Shown here one piece after another: positions 41,945 through 51,302 of a stretch of DNA of 55,641 bases (position 1 is its first letter; each line of letters opens with the position of its first letter). The stretch spans positions 1 to 55,641 of the forward strand of contig JAFUFP010000052.1 in assembly GCA_017469845.1 (NCBI GenBank), read 5' to 3'. Below the pieces are notes generated by a model. That model had not been told where the DNA came from, did not search any database, and saw only the letters and a list, made by a program, of their open reading frames with translations. This DNA is from Bacteroidales bacterium. Lineage in GTDB: Bacteria > Bacteroidota > Bacteroidia > Bacteroidales > UBA932. Both the position numbers and the translations under genes were made by a program.

Positions 41945-42790
41945 ATGCCGCGCAAAGGAAACATAATCACGATTATAATCAATGCAGCAATCTTCATTCT
42001 GATGGAGGTTGCTGCACTCAATATGCTCAGCAACTCCGCCAAGATGCAGAATTTCTTCATCTCCAAGGCGGCACACGGATTCCAGGGAGGGATCTGGGGA
42101 TCAACTGAGAGCGTCAAACATTATTTTTCCCTCATAAAGGAGAACGAAAGCCTTTCCAAGGAGAACTTCCGTCTGAACCAGCTCCTGAGAAGCTATGTAA
42201 CCGAGGAGGAGTTGGAGAATATGGACTCCCTGTACAACGCCATGTCCGACACCTCCACCGTGGGCGAATTCCGGTACATGAGCGGAACCATAGTGAAGAT
42301 AAGCAGCAACAAGCAGCACAATTATCTCATAATCGGCCAGGGTTCCGAAGACGGTGTCGTCCCGCAGAGCGGAATAATCACTTCCCAGGGAGTGGTCGGC
42401 ATCGTGGAATCCGTCAGCCGGCACTACTCCTATGCCCTCTCATTCATGAACCCCGAGGTGAACGTAAGCGCCAGGCTCGGCCATGAAGGAGCGATAGGTC
42501 CTCTCACCTGGGACGGGAAGAGTTCCGGAGGCGCACTTCTGAAGGAAATTCCGCTCCAGTACAAATTCCAGCCCGGGGACACGGTATACACCAGCGGTTA
42601 TTCTTCGATCTTCCCCTCGGACATCCCGCTGGGACTCGTCACCGACTCCAGGATCGTGAACGGAGCCACATACGAAATAAGCATCGACCTCCTCCAGGAC
42701 TTCGGTTCGGTGAGGTTCGTCACCATAGTGAACAATATCGGAAGGGAAGAGATGGAGGAGCTTGAAAAAATGGAAGAGGAGAAGAAGTGA
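41945..42790 (+). CDS. mreC: Rod shape-determining protein MreC
   Basis: A 281-residue bitopic membrane protein. A short cytoplasmic N-terminus is followed by a membrane helix (about 8-25), then a coiled coil (about 55-85) that mediates dimerisation. The periplasmic beta-barrel domains carry SSNKQHNYLIIGQGSEDGV and DTVYTSGYSSIFPSDIPLGLV. MreC links MreB to PBP2. The Glu/Lys-rich C-terminus ends in a stop that overlaps the mreD start by one base. Confidence 0.95.
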   Translation: MPRKGNIITIIINAAIFILMEVAALNMLSNSAKMQNFFISKAAHGFQGGIWGSTESVKHYFSLIKENESLSKENFRLNQLLRSYVTEEELENMDSLYNAMSDTSTVGEFRYMSGTIVKISSNKQHNYLIIGQGSEDGVVPQSGIITSQGVVGIVESVSRHYSYALSFMNPEVNVSARLGHEGAIGPLTWDGKSSGGALLKEIPLQYKFQPGDTVYTSGYSSIFPSDIPLGLVTDSRIVNGATYEISIDLLQDFGSVRFVTIVNNIGREEMEELEKMEEEKK

Positions 42791-43299
42791 TGAAGAAGAA
42801 TTTCACCATACTTTACGTCCTGCTGGTAGTGGCGCAGATGCTGCTGACCAACTATTTCCATCTCAGCTCATACATCATGCTGACGATCCTTCCGGTCATC
42901 GTCCTGTGCATCCCGACAAGAATCAGCACCACGGCCTGCCTTTTCATAGCCTTCATCACCGGAATTTCCGTGGACCTTCTCGCTGAAGGTATGCTCGGCA
43001 TCAACGCCCTTGCCCTGACTCCGGTGGCCCTTGTCAGAAGGCCGATATGCAATGCCATATTCGGGCCCGAACTCCAGGCGAGGAACGAGGATTTTTCCAT
43101 AAGGAAATATGGTCCGATAAAGGTTATTTTCGCCATCTTCCTGGCCCAGGCCCTGTTCCTCATCGTGTATATCGCCGCTGACTGCGGATTGGCGAGGCCA
43201 TTCCTTTTCTGTCTTGAACGGTTCGGGGCGTCTCTGCTCGCCGGAACCCTTCTGTCCATTCCTGTTGCGGACCTTTTAACACCGGATGACAGAAAATGA
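42790..43299 (+). CDS. mreD: Rod shape-determining protein MreD
   Basis: A 169-residue multi-pass inner-membrane protein with about five or six hydrophobic helices. The sequence is poorly conserved, as usual for MreD, and identification rests on hydropathy and position between mreC and the PBP2 gene. The ATG at 42790 overlaps the mreC stop (TGATG); an in-frame GTG at 42787 is a less likely start. It overlaps the next gene by four bases (ATGA). Confidence 0.92.
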   Translation: MKKNFTILYVLLVVAQMLLTNYFHLSSYIMLTILPVIVLCIPTRISTTACLFIAFITGISVDLLAEGMLGINALALTPVALVRRPICNAIFGPELQARNEDFSIRKYGPIKVIFAIFLAQALFLIVYIAADCGLARPFLFCLERFGASLLAGTLLSIPVADLLTPDDRK

Positions 43300-45143
43300 C
43301 GCTTGAAAGGAATCATAAGCTTCTCATAGGCCTTCTGGTGGTCGCATTCATTCTGCTTGCCAAGCTGTTCAACATCCAGATTCTGCAGGACAAGTACAAG
43401 ATTGACGCTTCCAACAATTCGATGGTCTATGACATCATCTACCCCACAAGGGGCGTCATCTATGACCGCAACGGCAAAATCGTCGTAGGAAACAAAGTGG
43501 CGTACGACATTCTCGTCACCCCGAGGGAGGTGAAGGAATTCGATACGCTGATGCTGGCGAATGTCCTCGAAGTGGAGCCGCAGTTCATCCGCGACAAGAT
43601 GGCCGAATACCGACGCAACATCCGACGGATCGGTTACCAGTCGATGGTGATGATAAAGCAGCTCGCCCCCGAGCAGTACATGAAGTTCGCCGAGGTCCAG
43701 TACAACTTCCCCGGCTTCAAAGGTCAGGTGCGAAGCATCCGTGATTACCCGATCAACGCCGGAGGAAACCTCCTCGGATACGTTTCCGAAGTTGACGCTT
43801 CATACCTGAAGAACCACCCGGGAGAATACCGCTCGGGAGACTATGCGGGAAAAACCGGAATCGAAGCGGCAAGGGAGAATGACCTCAAGGGAGAAAAGGG
43901 CTACCACATCTACCTGAGGAATTCACACAACCAGATCGAGGCCCCATACAAGAACGGGGAGATGGACAAGGAAGCCATTCCCGGTCATGACATCGTCACC
44001 ACCATTGACGCGGACCTCCAGCAGTACGGGCAGGAACTGATGAAGAACAAGGTGGGAAGCGTGGTCGCCATAGAGCCCTCCACCGGTGAAATCCTCTCGC
44101 TCATATCCAGCCCCGGCATCGACGTGGATATGCTCGCCGACATAGGCAAGCACTACGGGGAAATCATCAACGACCCATACAAGCCGATGTTCAACAGGGC
44201 CGTGCAGGCTCCATACCCTCCCGGATCCGTATTCAAACTGGTCAACGGACTCATCGGCCTTGAAGAAGGTGTCCTCCAACCGGAATACTCCTACCCGTGC
44301 AACCACGGATATTACTACGGAAGCCGAAAGCTAGGCTGCCACGGACACCCCTCTCCCCTCGTGCTCGAACAGGCCATCATGATGTCCTGCAACGGATATT
44401 TCTGCTACGTGCTGAAGAACATCCTGGAGAACAAGAAATACGATTCCATCGACGAAGCCTTCGACAAATGGCATGACTATGTGCAGAGCTTCGGATTCGG
44501 AAGGAAACTTGGCAGCGACTTCCCGGCCGAACTTGGCGGGACCATCCCCACGGCAAGCGTATACAACCGACGCTACGGACAGGGCGGATGGAAATTCACC
44601 ACGGTGGTTTCCCTTTCGATCGGACAGGGAGAAATCGGTGTGACGCCCCTTCAGATCGCCAACCTGTGCGCCACGGTGGCGAACAGGGGCTATTATTACA
44701 TCCCCCATATCGTGAAAGCGTCCGAAGGAGTCGAGATCGACCCCAAGTACTACGAACGCCAATACACGATGGTCGACACCACCCAGTTCAAGAAAGTCAT
44801 CCAGGGGATGTGGAAAGCCGTCAACGCGGGATACGGATCGGGAGGAACAGCATCGGTTGCGGCCGTACCTGGCCTTGACATCTGCGGAAAAACCGGAACA
44901 GCCCAGAACCCCCGCGGAGCCGACAACTCCGTATTCATCTGTTTCGCTCCCAAGGACGATCCGAAAATCGCCATAGCCGCATACATCGAGAATGCGGGAT
45001 TCGGAGCCACATGGGCTGCCCCTATCGCATCACTGATGATCGAGAAATACCTCAACGGGGAAATCGGTGACAATCCCACAAGAAAGGCCCTGGAGCAGAG
45101 AGTGCTTGAGGGAGACCTCATGTCCAGAGTGAAAACCGACTAA
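43296..45143 (+). CDS. mrdA: Penicillin-binding protein 2, rod-specific transpeptidase
   Basis: A 615-residue class B PBP that cross-links peptidoglycan during elongation. It has a membrane helix (about 6-24), a PBP dimerisation domain (about 45-215) with YPTRGVIYDRNGKIV, and the transpeptidase domain with the Ser nucleophile in PPGSVFKLV, SCNG in the SxN position, and KTGTAQ. Translation is coupled to mreD through the ATGA overlap, and rodA follows after 12 bases, its usual partner. Confidence 0.95.
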   Translation: MTLERNHKLLIGLLVVAFILLAKLFNIQILQDKYKIDASNNSMVYDIIYPTRGVIYDRNGKIVVGNKVAYDILVTPREVKEFDTLMLANVLEVEPQFIRDKMAEYRRNIRRIGYQSMVMIKQLAPEQYMKFAEVQYNFPGFKGQVRSIRDYPINAGGNLLGYVSEVDASYLKNHPGEYRSGDYAGKTGIEAARENDLKGEKGYHIYLRNSHNQIEAPYKNGEMDKEAIPGHDIVTTIDADLQQYGQELMKNKVGSVVAIEPSTGEILSLISSPGIDVDMLADIGKHYGEIINDPYKPMFNRAVQAPYPPGSVFKLVNGLIGLEEGVLQPEYSYPCNHGYYYGSRKLGCHGHPSPLVLEQAIMMSCNGYFCYVLKNILENKKYDSIDEAFDKWHDYVQSFGFGRKLGSDFPAELGGTIPTASVYNRRYGQGGWKFTTVVSLSIGQGEIGVTPLQIANLCATVANRGYYYIPHIVKASEGVEIDPKYYERQYTMVDTTQFKKVIQGMWKAVNAGYGSGGTASVAAVPGLDICGKTGTAQNPRGADNSVFICFAPKDDPKIAIAAYIENAGFGATWAAPIASLMIEKYLNGEIGDNPTRKALEQRVLEGDLMSRVKTD

Positions 45144-45155
45144 CGATCCCAAAGT

Positions 45156-46679
45156 ATGGACAACACCTTCAAAGGCAGAAGCATGAAACAGTCGTTCGAC
45201 TGGAAGCTGGTCATCATTTACCTGCTTCTGGTCATCATCGGCTGGGTCAACATCTACGCCTCGGTCCATACTTCTGCCGGAACGTCAATCCTTGACTGGA
45301 GTCTCCGCAGCGGAAAACAGTTCGTGTGGATTCTGACGTCCCTGGGACTTGCCGGCCTGATCCTGTTCGTGCTTCCGCCCAGGATATGGGAAAGCGCGTC
45401 CATACCTTTGTACGTGGGGGTACTGTTTCTGCTCGTTGCCGTCATATTCCTCGGTGTCGAAGTCAAGGGATCGAGGTCCTGGTTCGAATTCGGGCCGGTG
45501 AGATTCCAACCGGCGGAAGTGTCGAAGATAACGACTTCGCTTCTGCTGGCCTTCGTCATGAGCCGACCCAATTACAAGATAACGGAGATGAAGAGCCTGG
45601 TGATAACGGCTCTTGTCATCGGGATTCCCATGCTGATCATCCTGGGCGAAAGCGAGACCGGTTCCGCTCTCGTTTACGTGGGATTCATCTTCATGCTTTA
45701 CAGGGAAGGTCTGTCGGGTTGGTTCATCGGCGCCATCGGTCTTGTGATTCTGCTGTTCATAATGACCCTCACCACCAATCCGTACACTTCGGTTCTTGCG
45801 GCCATCGGAATACTTTCCTTCTGCGCGGCTCTCAACACCGGAAGAATCGGAAGATGGCTTCTCATCTACGGGTCCTTCATTCTGGTGATGTCCTTCTTCC
45901 CCATCGGCTGGAAGTTCCTCACCGACTCACTCATTCCCGGAGCATCCATCATCAACGAGGTTGACCCCATGGTCCAGGACGCCATCCGCGGAGCCTCCAA
46001 ATGGTCCTTCCTCCTGAAGATAAAGCCCCTGTACATCCTGATCCTCATCGGAATGCTCGCCGTGCCGGTTTACGTCATCCGCTCATACAGGGAAAAGGAC
46101 CAGTTCCTCTTCATAGCGGCGATGGGATTCATCGCGAGCGTCATTCTGGTATTCTCGACGGATTTCATCTTCAACAATGTCCTCCAGGACCACCAGAGGA
46201 AAAGGATTGAAGTCCTTCTCGGCATGAAGGAAGACCCTTCCGGAGTCGGATACAACGTCAACCAGAGCATGATCGCCATCGGCTCGGGTGGTCTGCTGGG
46301 CAAGGGTTACCTTCGTGGAACCCAGACCGCGTACGGATTCGTGCCGGAACAGAGTACTGACTTCATCTTCTGCACGGTGGGGGAAGAATGGGGATTCGTG
46401 GGATGCGCCGTCGTGATCATCCTGTATGTCCTGATGATATGGAGGATCATACATGATGCCGAACGGAGCCGGGAGAGTTTCACCCGGATATACGGATACT
46501 GCGTGGCCTGCTGCCTGTTCATGCACCTGTTCATCAACATAGGCATGACGATTGGCCTCATGCCGGTAATCGGTATCCCGCTGCCGCTGATGAGCTACGG
46601 AGGATCGTCCCTATGGGCGTTCACGATTCTCCTGTCGATATTCATAGTCCTCGACCACGAGGAAAAGAAGTACTTCTAA
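45156..46679 (+). CDS. rodA: Rod shape-determining protein RodA, glycan polymerase
   Basis: A 507-residue SEDS-family protein with about ten membrane helices. It polymerises lipid II glycan strands together with PBP2 during elongation. VRFQPAEVSKI, GETGSAL-like GESETGSALVYVG, and the C-terminal PLPLMSYGGSSL are SEDS signatures. It is longer than E. coli RodA (370), with an extra periplasmic/membrane region at about 245-330, as in other Bacteroidota. The start may instead be Met10 (45183). Last gene of the elongasome operon. Confidence 0.94.
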   Translation: MDNTFKGRSMKQSFDWKLVIIYLLLVIIGWVNIYASVHTSAGTSILDWSLRSGKQFVWILTSLGLAGLILFVLPPRIWESASIPLYVGVLFLLVAVIFLGVEVKGSRSWFEFGPVRFQPAEVSKITTSLLLAFVMSRPNYKITEMKSLVITALVIGIPMLIILGESETGSALVYVGFIFMLYREGLSGWFIGAIGLVILLFIMTLTTNPYTSVLAAIGILSFCAALNTGRIGRWLLIYGSFILVMSFFPIGWKFLTDSLIPGASIINEVDPMVQDAIRGASKWSFLLKIKPLYILILIGMLAVPVYVIRSYREKDQFLFIAAMGFIASVILVFSTDFIFNNVLQDHQRKRIEVLLGMKEDPSGVGYNVNQSMIAIGSGGLLGKGYLRGTQTAYGFVPEQSTDFIFCTVGEEWGFVGCAVVIILYVLMIWRIIHDAERSRESFTRIYGYCVACCLFMHLFINIGMTIGLMPVIGIPLPLMSYGGSSLWAFTILLSIFIVLDHEEKKYF

Positions 46680-46690
46680 GGATAGTCCCC

Positions 46691-47494
46691 CTATCTGCAC
46701 TTCGAGACGAAATCTTCGACATAAGGAAGAAGAGTCATCTCTCCCAGATCAATGGCCTTTTCCGGGTGGAATTGTACCGCGTAGATATTCTTCCCCTCAT
46801 ATCCCTCTATAAGACCGTCATCAGTTCTCGCCGTGACTTTCACACCCTTGGCAAGATCTTTCACACCCTGATGGTGATATGAATTGACCCAAAGGGTATC
46901 GGCCTTCAGCACTTTACGGAGAGTGCTTCCCTTTTCGATTGTGATTTTATGGGTTCCGACATTGCCGGGTTCCCTCTGGCTGTGCCCTACATTGTCGGGA
47001 ATCTGGGTGGGAAGATCCTGATACAGGCTGCCGCCCAATGCCACATTGAGCAGCTGGAACCCCCGGCATATGGCGAAAATGGGCTTTTTCATGGCCACGG
47101 CGGTTCTGGCGTAGAGCATGTCAACGGTATCCCGCTGCGCATTGACGCCGACTCTCGCTCCCTCGATGATGGACTCCCCGTAATAGGCGGGATCAAGATC
47201 CTCCCCTCCGGAAATCATCATTCCGTCCAACCTGGAAAGGATATCGGCGCATGAAAGGGAATCCCGGACCGCGGGCAATATCACCGGTACACCTCCGGCC
47301 CTTATCACCGTCTCTATGTATGTTCCGAGAAGCCTGGCGGTTCCGTTGTATACATATCCCACATTGTCGTCATCGGAAGAGGAGGAGTATCCCGGAGTGA
47401 CACCGATGAGGGGCTTTCTGGAGGAACAGGACGACAGGGTTACGGCAAGGAGAAGAGCCGCAATCGATACGGTAATGAAACTTGATCTGGACAT
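46691..47494 (-). CDS. Glutamine amidotransferase-like (C26) lipoprotein
   Basis: A 267-residue protein related to gamma-glutamyl-GABA hydrolases (PuuD type, peptidase C26). The N-terminus is a lipoprotein signal with the lipidated Cys at residue 23 (TLSSC); the ATG at 47494 starts it, the frame to 47533 being an extension. Catalytic elements: the nucleophile Cys in FAICRGFQLLN, and His and Glu in YAVQFHPEKA. Cytosolic PuuD enzymes cleave gamma-glutamyl bonds, so an exported lipoprotein version might act on gamma-glutamyl peptides in the periplasm; this is inference. Convergent with rodA, with 11 bases between the stops and no terminator seen. Confidence 0.88.
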   Translation of the reverse strand: MSRSSFITVSIAALLLAVTLSSCSSRKPLIGVTPGYSSSSDDDNVGYVYNGTARLLGTYIETVIRAGGVPVILPAVRDSLSCADILSRLDGMMISGGEDLDPAYYGESIIEGARVGVNAQRDTVDMLYARTAVAMKKPIFAICRGFQLLNVALGGSLYQDLPTQIPDNVGHSQREPGNVGTHKITIEKGSTLRKVLKADTLWVNSYHHQGVKDLAKGVKVTARTDDGLIEGYEGKNIYAVQFHPEKAIDLGEMTLLPYVEDFVSKCR

Positions 47495-47521
47495 GGGGAA
47501 ATGATTTTTTTGGAACCGCTG

Positions 47522-47553
47522 CAAAAATTGCACCCGGAACGTTCACTGACAAA
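47522..47553 (-). promoter_or_regulatory. Possible promoter of the C26 lipoprotein gene
   Basis: On the minus strand TTTG (47550-47553), a 20-base spacer and AATTTTTG (47522-47529, first base off consensus) precede the gene by 28 bases. The promoter lies just before the end of vsr. Confidence 0.5.
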
Positions 47554-47569
47554 TCTTTCCGAAAAAGGT

Positions 47570-48154
47570 TCACTCCTCGGAGGAGTCGGAAAGGGACCTC
47601 ACTGTTTTGGGGATACGGCGCCCTGAGAGGGATGATTTTTCTTTGGAAAGGACATCGGCCCTTTTGCGTTTACGAAGAATTGAGCCGGCCTCCCTTCTCC
47701 GCTTTTCGGAGGCCTTGTCCGAAAGAAAACGGAAACGGTTGGCCCTCAGGGAAGCCTCCACCTCATCCATCGTTGAAAGGAACCGTGAAGGGGACAGTTC
47801 GCATTCCCATACGGTGATGACATACCATCCCAACGCTTCAAGGTGGGCCGTCACTTTGGCGTCCCGACTTCTGTTAGCCTTCACTTTCGCCTCCCAGAAA
47901 GAGACATTCGAGGAAGGACGGACATATTTGGTGCAGCCCTCGTGCCCGTGCCAGAAGCATCCGTTGACGAATATCACCGTATGGTACTTGTGCAGCACGA
48001 TATCGGGAGTTCCGGGAAGGTCCTTCCTGTTCAGACGGTATCTGAATCCCCTATGATACAACTCCCGACGGACCGTCATCTCCGGCCCCGTGTTCCGGGA
48101 TCGGATGCGGGACATGCATTTGCTCCGCTGGGATGGTGTCATTCTGTCCGCCAT
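47570..48154 (-). CDS. vsr: Very short patch repair endonuclease
   Basis: A 194-residue protein of the Vsr family, which nicks DNA at T:G mismatches arising from deamination of 5-methylcytosine. TPSQRSKCMSRIRSRNTGPE is the family N-terminus; PGTPDIVL carries the catalytic Asp; FVNGCFWHGHEGC gives the conserved metal- and DNA-binding residues. The core is about 135 residues; the rest (from about 140) is a Lys/Arg/Ser-rich tail not typical of E. coli Vsr. No cytosine methyltransferase (dcm) is in the window, though vsr usually accompanies one. It is divergent from mutT, another DNA-integrity gene. Confidence 0.93.
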   Translation of the reverse strand: MADRMTPSQRSKCMSRIRSRNTGPEMTVRRELYHRGFRYRLNRKDLPGTPDIVLHKYHTVIFVNGCFWHGHEGCTKYVRPSSNVSFWEAKVKANRSRDAKVTAHLEALGWYVITVWECELSPSRFLSTMDEVEASLRANRFRFLSDKASEKRRREAGSILRKRKRADVLSKEKSSLSGRRIPKTVRSLSDSSEE

Positions 48155-48177
48155 ATGGATTGAGGATGTTCTGCAGG

Positions 48178-48210
48178 CAAAATTACTCCTTCCCGAGGAA
48201 AAACGGACAA
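48178..48210 (-). promoter_or_regulatory. Promoter of vsr
   Basis: On the minus strand TTG (48208-48210), a 22-base spacer and TAATTTTG (48178-48185) fit the Bacteroidota pattern, 23 bases before the vsr start codon. Confidence 0.5.
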
Positions 48211-48246
48211 TAATGACTAAAATTGCATCCGAAAAAGCGGAAAAGG

Positions 48247-48636
48247 ATGAAAAGTATCGAAGTTGTGGCGGCCGTCATACTGAAGGACGGCAAAATCTTC
48301 GCGACCCAGAGAGGTTACGGAGACTTCAAGGACTGGTGGGAATTCCCCGGAGGGAAGATGGAGGAGGGAGAATCTCCCCAAGAAGCCCTCACAAGGGAAA
48401 TCCGGGAAGAACTTGACGCCGACATCTCGGTTCACGACGAGATAAGGACCGTGGAATGGGACTATCCCCAATTCCATCTCACCCTCCACTGCTTCTGGTG
48501 CTCGCTCAAAAGCGAGGCCCTGCATCTGAATGAACACGAAGCCGCGTCATGGGTCGGAAAGGATGAACTCATGACCCTCCGGTGGCTTCCTGCCGACAAA
48601 GACATTCTGGAAGAAATCCTTCCTTCGCTGACATAA
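48247..48636 (+). CDS. mutT: NUDIX hydrolase, MutT type
   Basis: A 129-residue protein starting MKSIEVVAAVILKDGKIFATQRGYGDFKD. The Nudix box GGKMEEGESPQEALTREIREEL (GX5EX7REUXEEXGU) is complete around residues 36-57. The WWEFPGGK lead-in is typical of MutT and of related enzymes that hydrolyse 8-oxo-dGTP. Start at 48247, eight codons after the upstream frame start. It is divergent from vsr and 32 bases upstream of the esterase gene. Confidence 0.92.
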   Translation: MKSIEVVAAVILKDGKIFATQRGYGDFKDWWEFPGGKMEEGESPQEALTREIREELDADISVHDEIRTVEWDYPQFHLTLHCFWCSLKSEALHLNEHEAASWVGKDELMTLRWLPADKDILEEILPSLT

Positions 48637-48668
48637 TACCATTCGCCGATAAACGACAATCCGTCTGC

Positions 48669-49847
48669 ATGATGATAAGATCTCTCGCCATAGCCGCCGT
48701 AGCGGCACTGCCCGCATTCTGTGCGGTTTGCTCCGGCACTTCTGAAGAAGACAGGATTTCACGGTACGGAGAACGGAAGAAGCTATCTCTGGTCCAGGCG
48801 GAAGAATATTCCGACTTTCTTCTGGGGCAGTGGAAAGATTCCCTGAAGACCGTCCTCGCCGATGAGTTCAACAACAAGGTCATTTCAATGGGAGAATACT
48901 CCATGAAGATCGACTGGACAATCTTCGGGGAAAAGCCCCGGGACGGAAGGTCACTCTACATTTCCCTTCACGGAGGAGGCGGAGCGCACCCCGAGCTCAA
49001 TGACCAGCAATGGGACAACCAGAAACGCCTCTACAAACCGGAAGAAGGCGTGTATCTGTGTCCGAGGGCGATAACCAACACCTGGGATCTGCATTTCCGT
49101 CCGGAAAGCGACGCTTTCTACGATGAGATAATCCACATGGCGGAAGCCTTCCTCGACGTGAACCCGGACAAGGTATACCTGATGGGATATTCCGCAGGAG
49201 GGGACGGAGTATGGCGCCTTGCTCCAAGAATGGCCGACACCTGGGCAGCCGCATCGATGATGGCCGGTCATCCCGGTGACGTTTCCCTGGTGAACCTCCG
49301 TAACCTTCCCTTCATGATCTGGTGCGGAGAACTGGATTCGGCATATGAAAGGAACCTCCGCTGCGCCGAGAGGATAGCGGAGATGGACTCCCTCAGAACC
49401 GATGATCCGGACGGATATGTCCATGAGGGGCATATTATGGCCGGTAAAGCGCACTGGATGGACCTTGAAGATAAAGCCACCGTTCCATGGATGGCGAAAT
49501 ACACACGTTCCGTAAGGCCCGAAAGAATCATTTGGAAACAGGGAGATGTCATGAAGAAGGATTTCTACTGGATCGGCATCCCCGAAAGTGAGGCCTCAAA
49601 GGGCAAGGAAGTCAGAATCCACAGAGACGGGAATACGATCACCGTCGACAAATGCGATTATTCTTCCCTCACCGTTTACCTGGACGACAAGGTCGTCGAC
49701 CTGGAGAAACCATTACGCATCATCTACGGAGACAAGACCCTGTTCGACGGCGAAGTGAACCGTTCTCCCAAAGTCATAAGGGAGACTCTCCGCGAAAGGG
49801 AAGACCCTTCCTACATTTTCTGCGCAAGAATAACCGTCACCCTTTGA
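48669..49847 (+). CDS. Exported alpha/beta hydrolase (esterase)
   Basis: A 392-residue protein with a signal sequence (MMIRSLAIAAVAALPAFCAV; a lipoprotein at Cys17 or Cys20 is possible). The hydrolase domain (about 90-275) has the oxyanion-hole LHGGGG, the nucleophile elbow GYSAGGDG, and a possible His in GKAHWMD. It resembles the LpqC/PHB-depolymerase-type serine esterases that remove acyl groups from polysaccharides, but the substrate is unknown. Residues beyond 280 form an extra beta-rich domain (WIGIPESE...DKCDYSSLTVYL). The start may be 48669 or 48672. The YfcC transporter follows after 16 bases. Confidence 0.85.
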   Translation: MMIRSLAIAAVAALPAFCAVCSGTSEEDRISRYGERKKLSLVQAEEYSDFLLGQWKDSLKTVLADEFNNKVISMGEYSMKIDWTIFGEKPRDGRSLYISLHGGGGAHPELNDQQWDNQKRLYKPEEGVYLCPRAITNTWDLHFRPESDAFYDEIIHMAEAFLDVNPDKVYLMGYSAGGDGVWRLAPRMADTWAAASMMAGHPGDVSLVNLRNLPFMIWCGELDSAYERNLRCAERIAEMDSLRTDDPDGYVHEGHIMAGKAHWMDLEDKATVPWMAKYTRSVRPERIIWKQGDVMKKDFYWIGIPESEASKGKEVRIHRDGNTITVDKCDYSSLTVYLDDKVVDLEKPLRIIYGDKTLFDGEVNRSPKVIRETLREREDPSYIFCARITVTL

Positions 49848-49863
49848 CATTATCCGCCTTCAG

Positions 49864-51192
49864 ATGAAAAAGCCCAAGGTTCCGAACACATATGTCATCA
49901 TCGCGTTTCTGATAGCGTTGTGCGCTGTAGCCACATGGATAGTCCCCGGAGGAGAGTACCTCACCGGCGAAGACGGATCACTTTCGTATAACGCCACCCC
50001 CGCAGTTCCGCAGACATGGCAGGTGTTTTCGGCCGTATATCAGGGTTTTGTCAAACAATCGGGAATAATCATATTCATTCTGGTCGTAGGAGGAGCTTTC
50101 TGGGTCCTCAATTCCACCGGAGCCATTTCCGAAGGGATAAGCAAGTTCATTTCAAAGGTCGGCAAAAAAGACAAACTTGTCCTTCTTGCCATAACGGTGC
50201 TGTTTTCCCTGGGCGGAGCAGTATTCGGGATGAGCGAGGAGACGATCCCTTTCGTGGGAATCGTAGTGCCGCTTGTGGTCTCGATGGGATATGACGCGTT
50301 CATGGGAATGCTGATCGTCTATGTGGCGGCCAACGTGGGATTCTCCGGAGCCTTCCTCAATCCATTCACCGTCGGAATAGCCCAAGGCATGGCGGAACTT
50401 CCCCTTTTCTCCGGAATGGGATACAGGATCTTCTGCTGGGGAGTCCTTACCGCATTACTGTGCATCTTCATCCTCATATACGCTTCGAAAACAAGAAAAT
50501 CGCCTCCTGAAGAAACTGCGGCGGGAACACAGGCGGCGACTCTGAAAGGGAAGCACTCTCTGATTCTTCTGGTGCTGCTTCTCACAGTAATAATGCTGAT
50601 AGTGGGCGTCACCTGCTGGGAATGGTATCTCCCGGAAATCACCGGGCTCTTCCTTTTCATGGGAATACTCTGCGGCGTTATTGAAGGATATTCCGCGAAC
50701 AGGATAGCTGACGAATTTCTCGCCGGAGCGAAGGACATCCTCTCGGCCGCCCTAGTGGTGGGATTCGCTTCGGGAATCATCGTGATTCTGCAGGACGGAA
50801 AGGTCGTGGACAGCATCCTTCACTCCATGCAGGAAGGGCTTGACGGAACGGGACCCTTCGCCTCCCTTTCCGCGATGTACGGGATACAGGCCGTCATAAA
50901 TTTCATGATCCCGAGCGCAACGGCCAAGGCTGCGATAACTATCCCGATAATGGCCCCGTTCTCCGACATGGTGGGAGTATCCCGCCAGGCGATGGTTCTG
51001 GCCTTCCAGTTCGGAGATGGATTCACAAACATGATAACTCCCACTTCCGGAGTCCTCGTGGCGTCGCTCGCCATGGCCCGCATCCCGTATGAGAAGTGGG
51101 CCAAGTGGGTCTGGAAAGGAGTCCTCGCCCTTCTTTTCGTCGGTCTTCTGCTGCTGATTCCGACAGTGGTTTTCAGCATCAAAGGATTCTGA
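49864..51192 (+). CDS. YfcC family transporter
   Basis: A 442-residue membrane protein with about 12 helices. It fits the YfcC/ArcD2-like group of the DcuC/IT superfamily (PF03606): IVPGGEY in the first periplasmic loop, FGMSEETIPF in the middle, and FMIPSATAKAAI and FGDGFTNMITPTSG in the two re-entrant, substrate-binding regions. Relatives carry basic amino acids or dicarboxylates. The substrate is not readable here; adjacency to an esterase suggests uptake of its product, as inference. Confidence 0.88.
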   Translation: MKKPKVPNTYVIIAFLIALCAVATWIVPGGEYLTGEDGSLSYNATPAVPQTWQVFSAVYQGFVKQSGIIIFILVVGGAFWVLNSTGAISEGISKFISKVGKKDKLVLLAITVLFSLGGAVFGMSEETIPFVGIVVPLVVSMGYDAFMGMLIVYVAANVGFSGAFLNPFTVGIAQGMAELPLFSGMGYRIFCWGVLTALLCIFILIYASKTRKSPPEETAAGTQAATLKGKHSLILLVLLLTVIMLIVGVTCWEWYLPEITGLFLFMGILCGVIEGYSANRIADEFLAGAKDILSAALVVGFASGIIVILQDGKVVDSILHSMQEGLDGTGPFASLSAMYGIQAVINFMIPSATAKAAITIPIMAPFSDMVGVSRQAMVLAFQFGDGFTNMITPTSGVLVASLAMARIPYEKWAKWVWKGVLALLFVGLLLLIPTVVFSIKGF

Positions 51193-51302
51193 CGCCTCCC
51201 GTGTAGAATCCCCTTTTTGAAAAAAATCTCACTTTTTTTGATTTTTCTGTAGTTTTTCCGAAGTCCCTGCGTCTAATGGTCAGAAAACAAACTTACAAGA
51301 CA

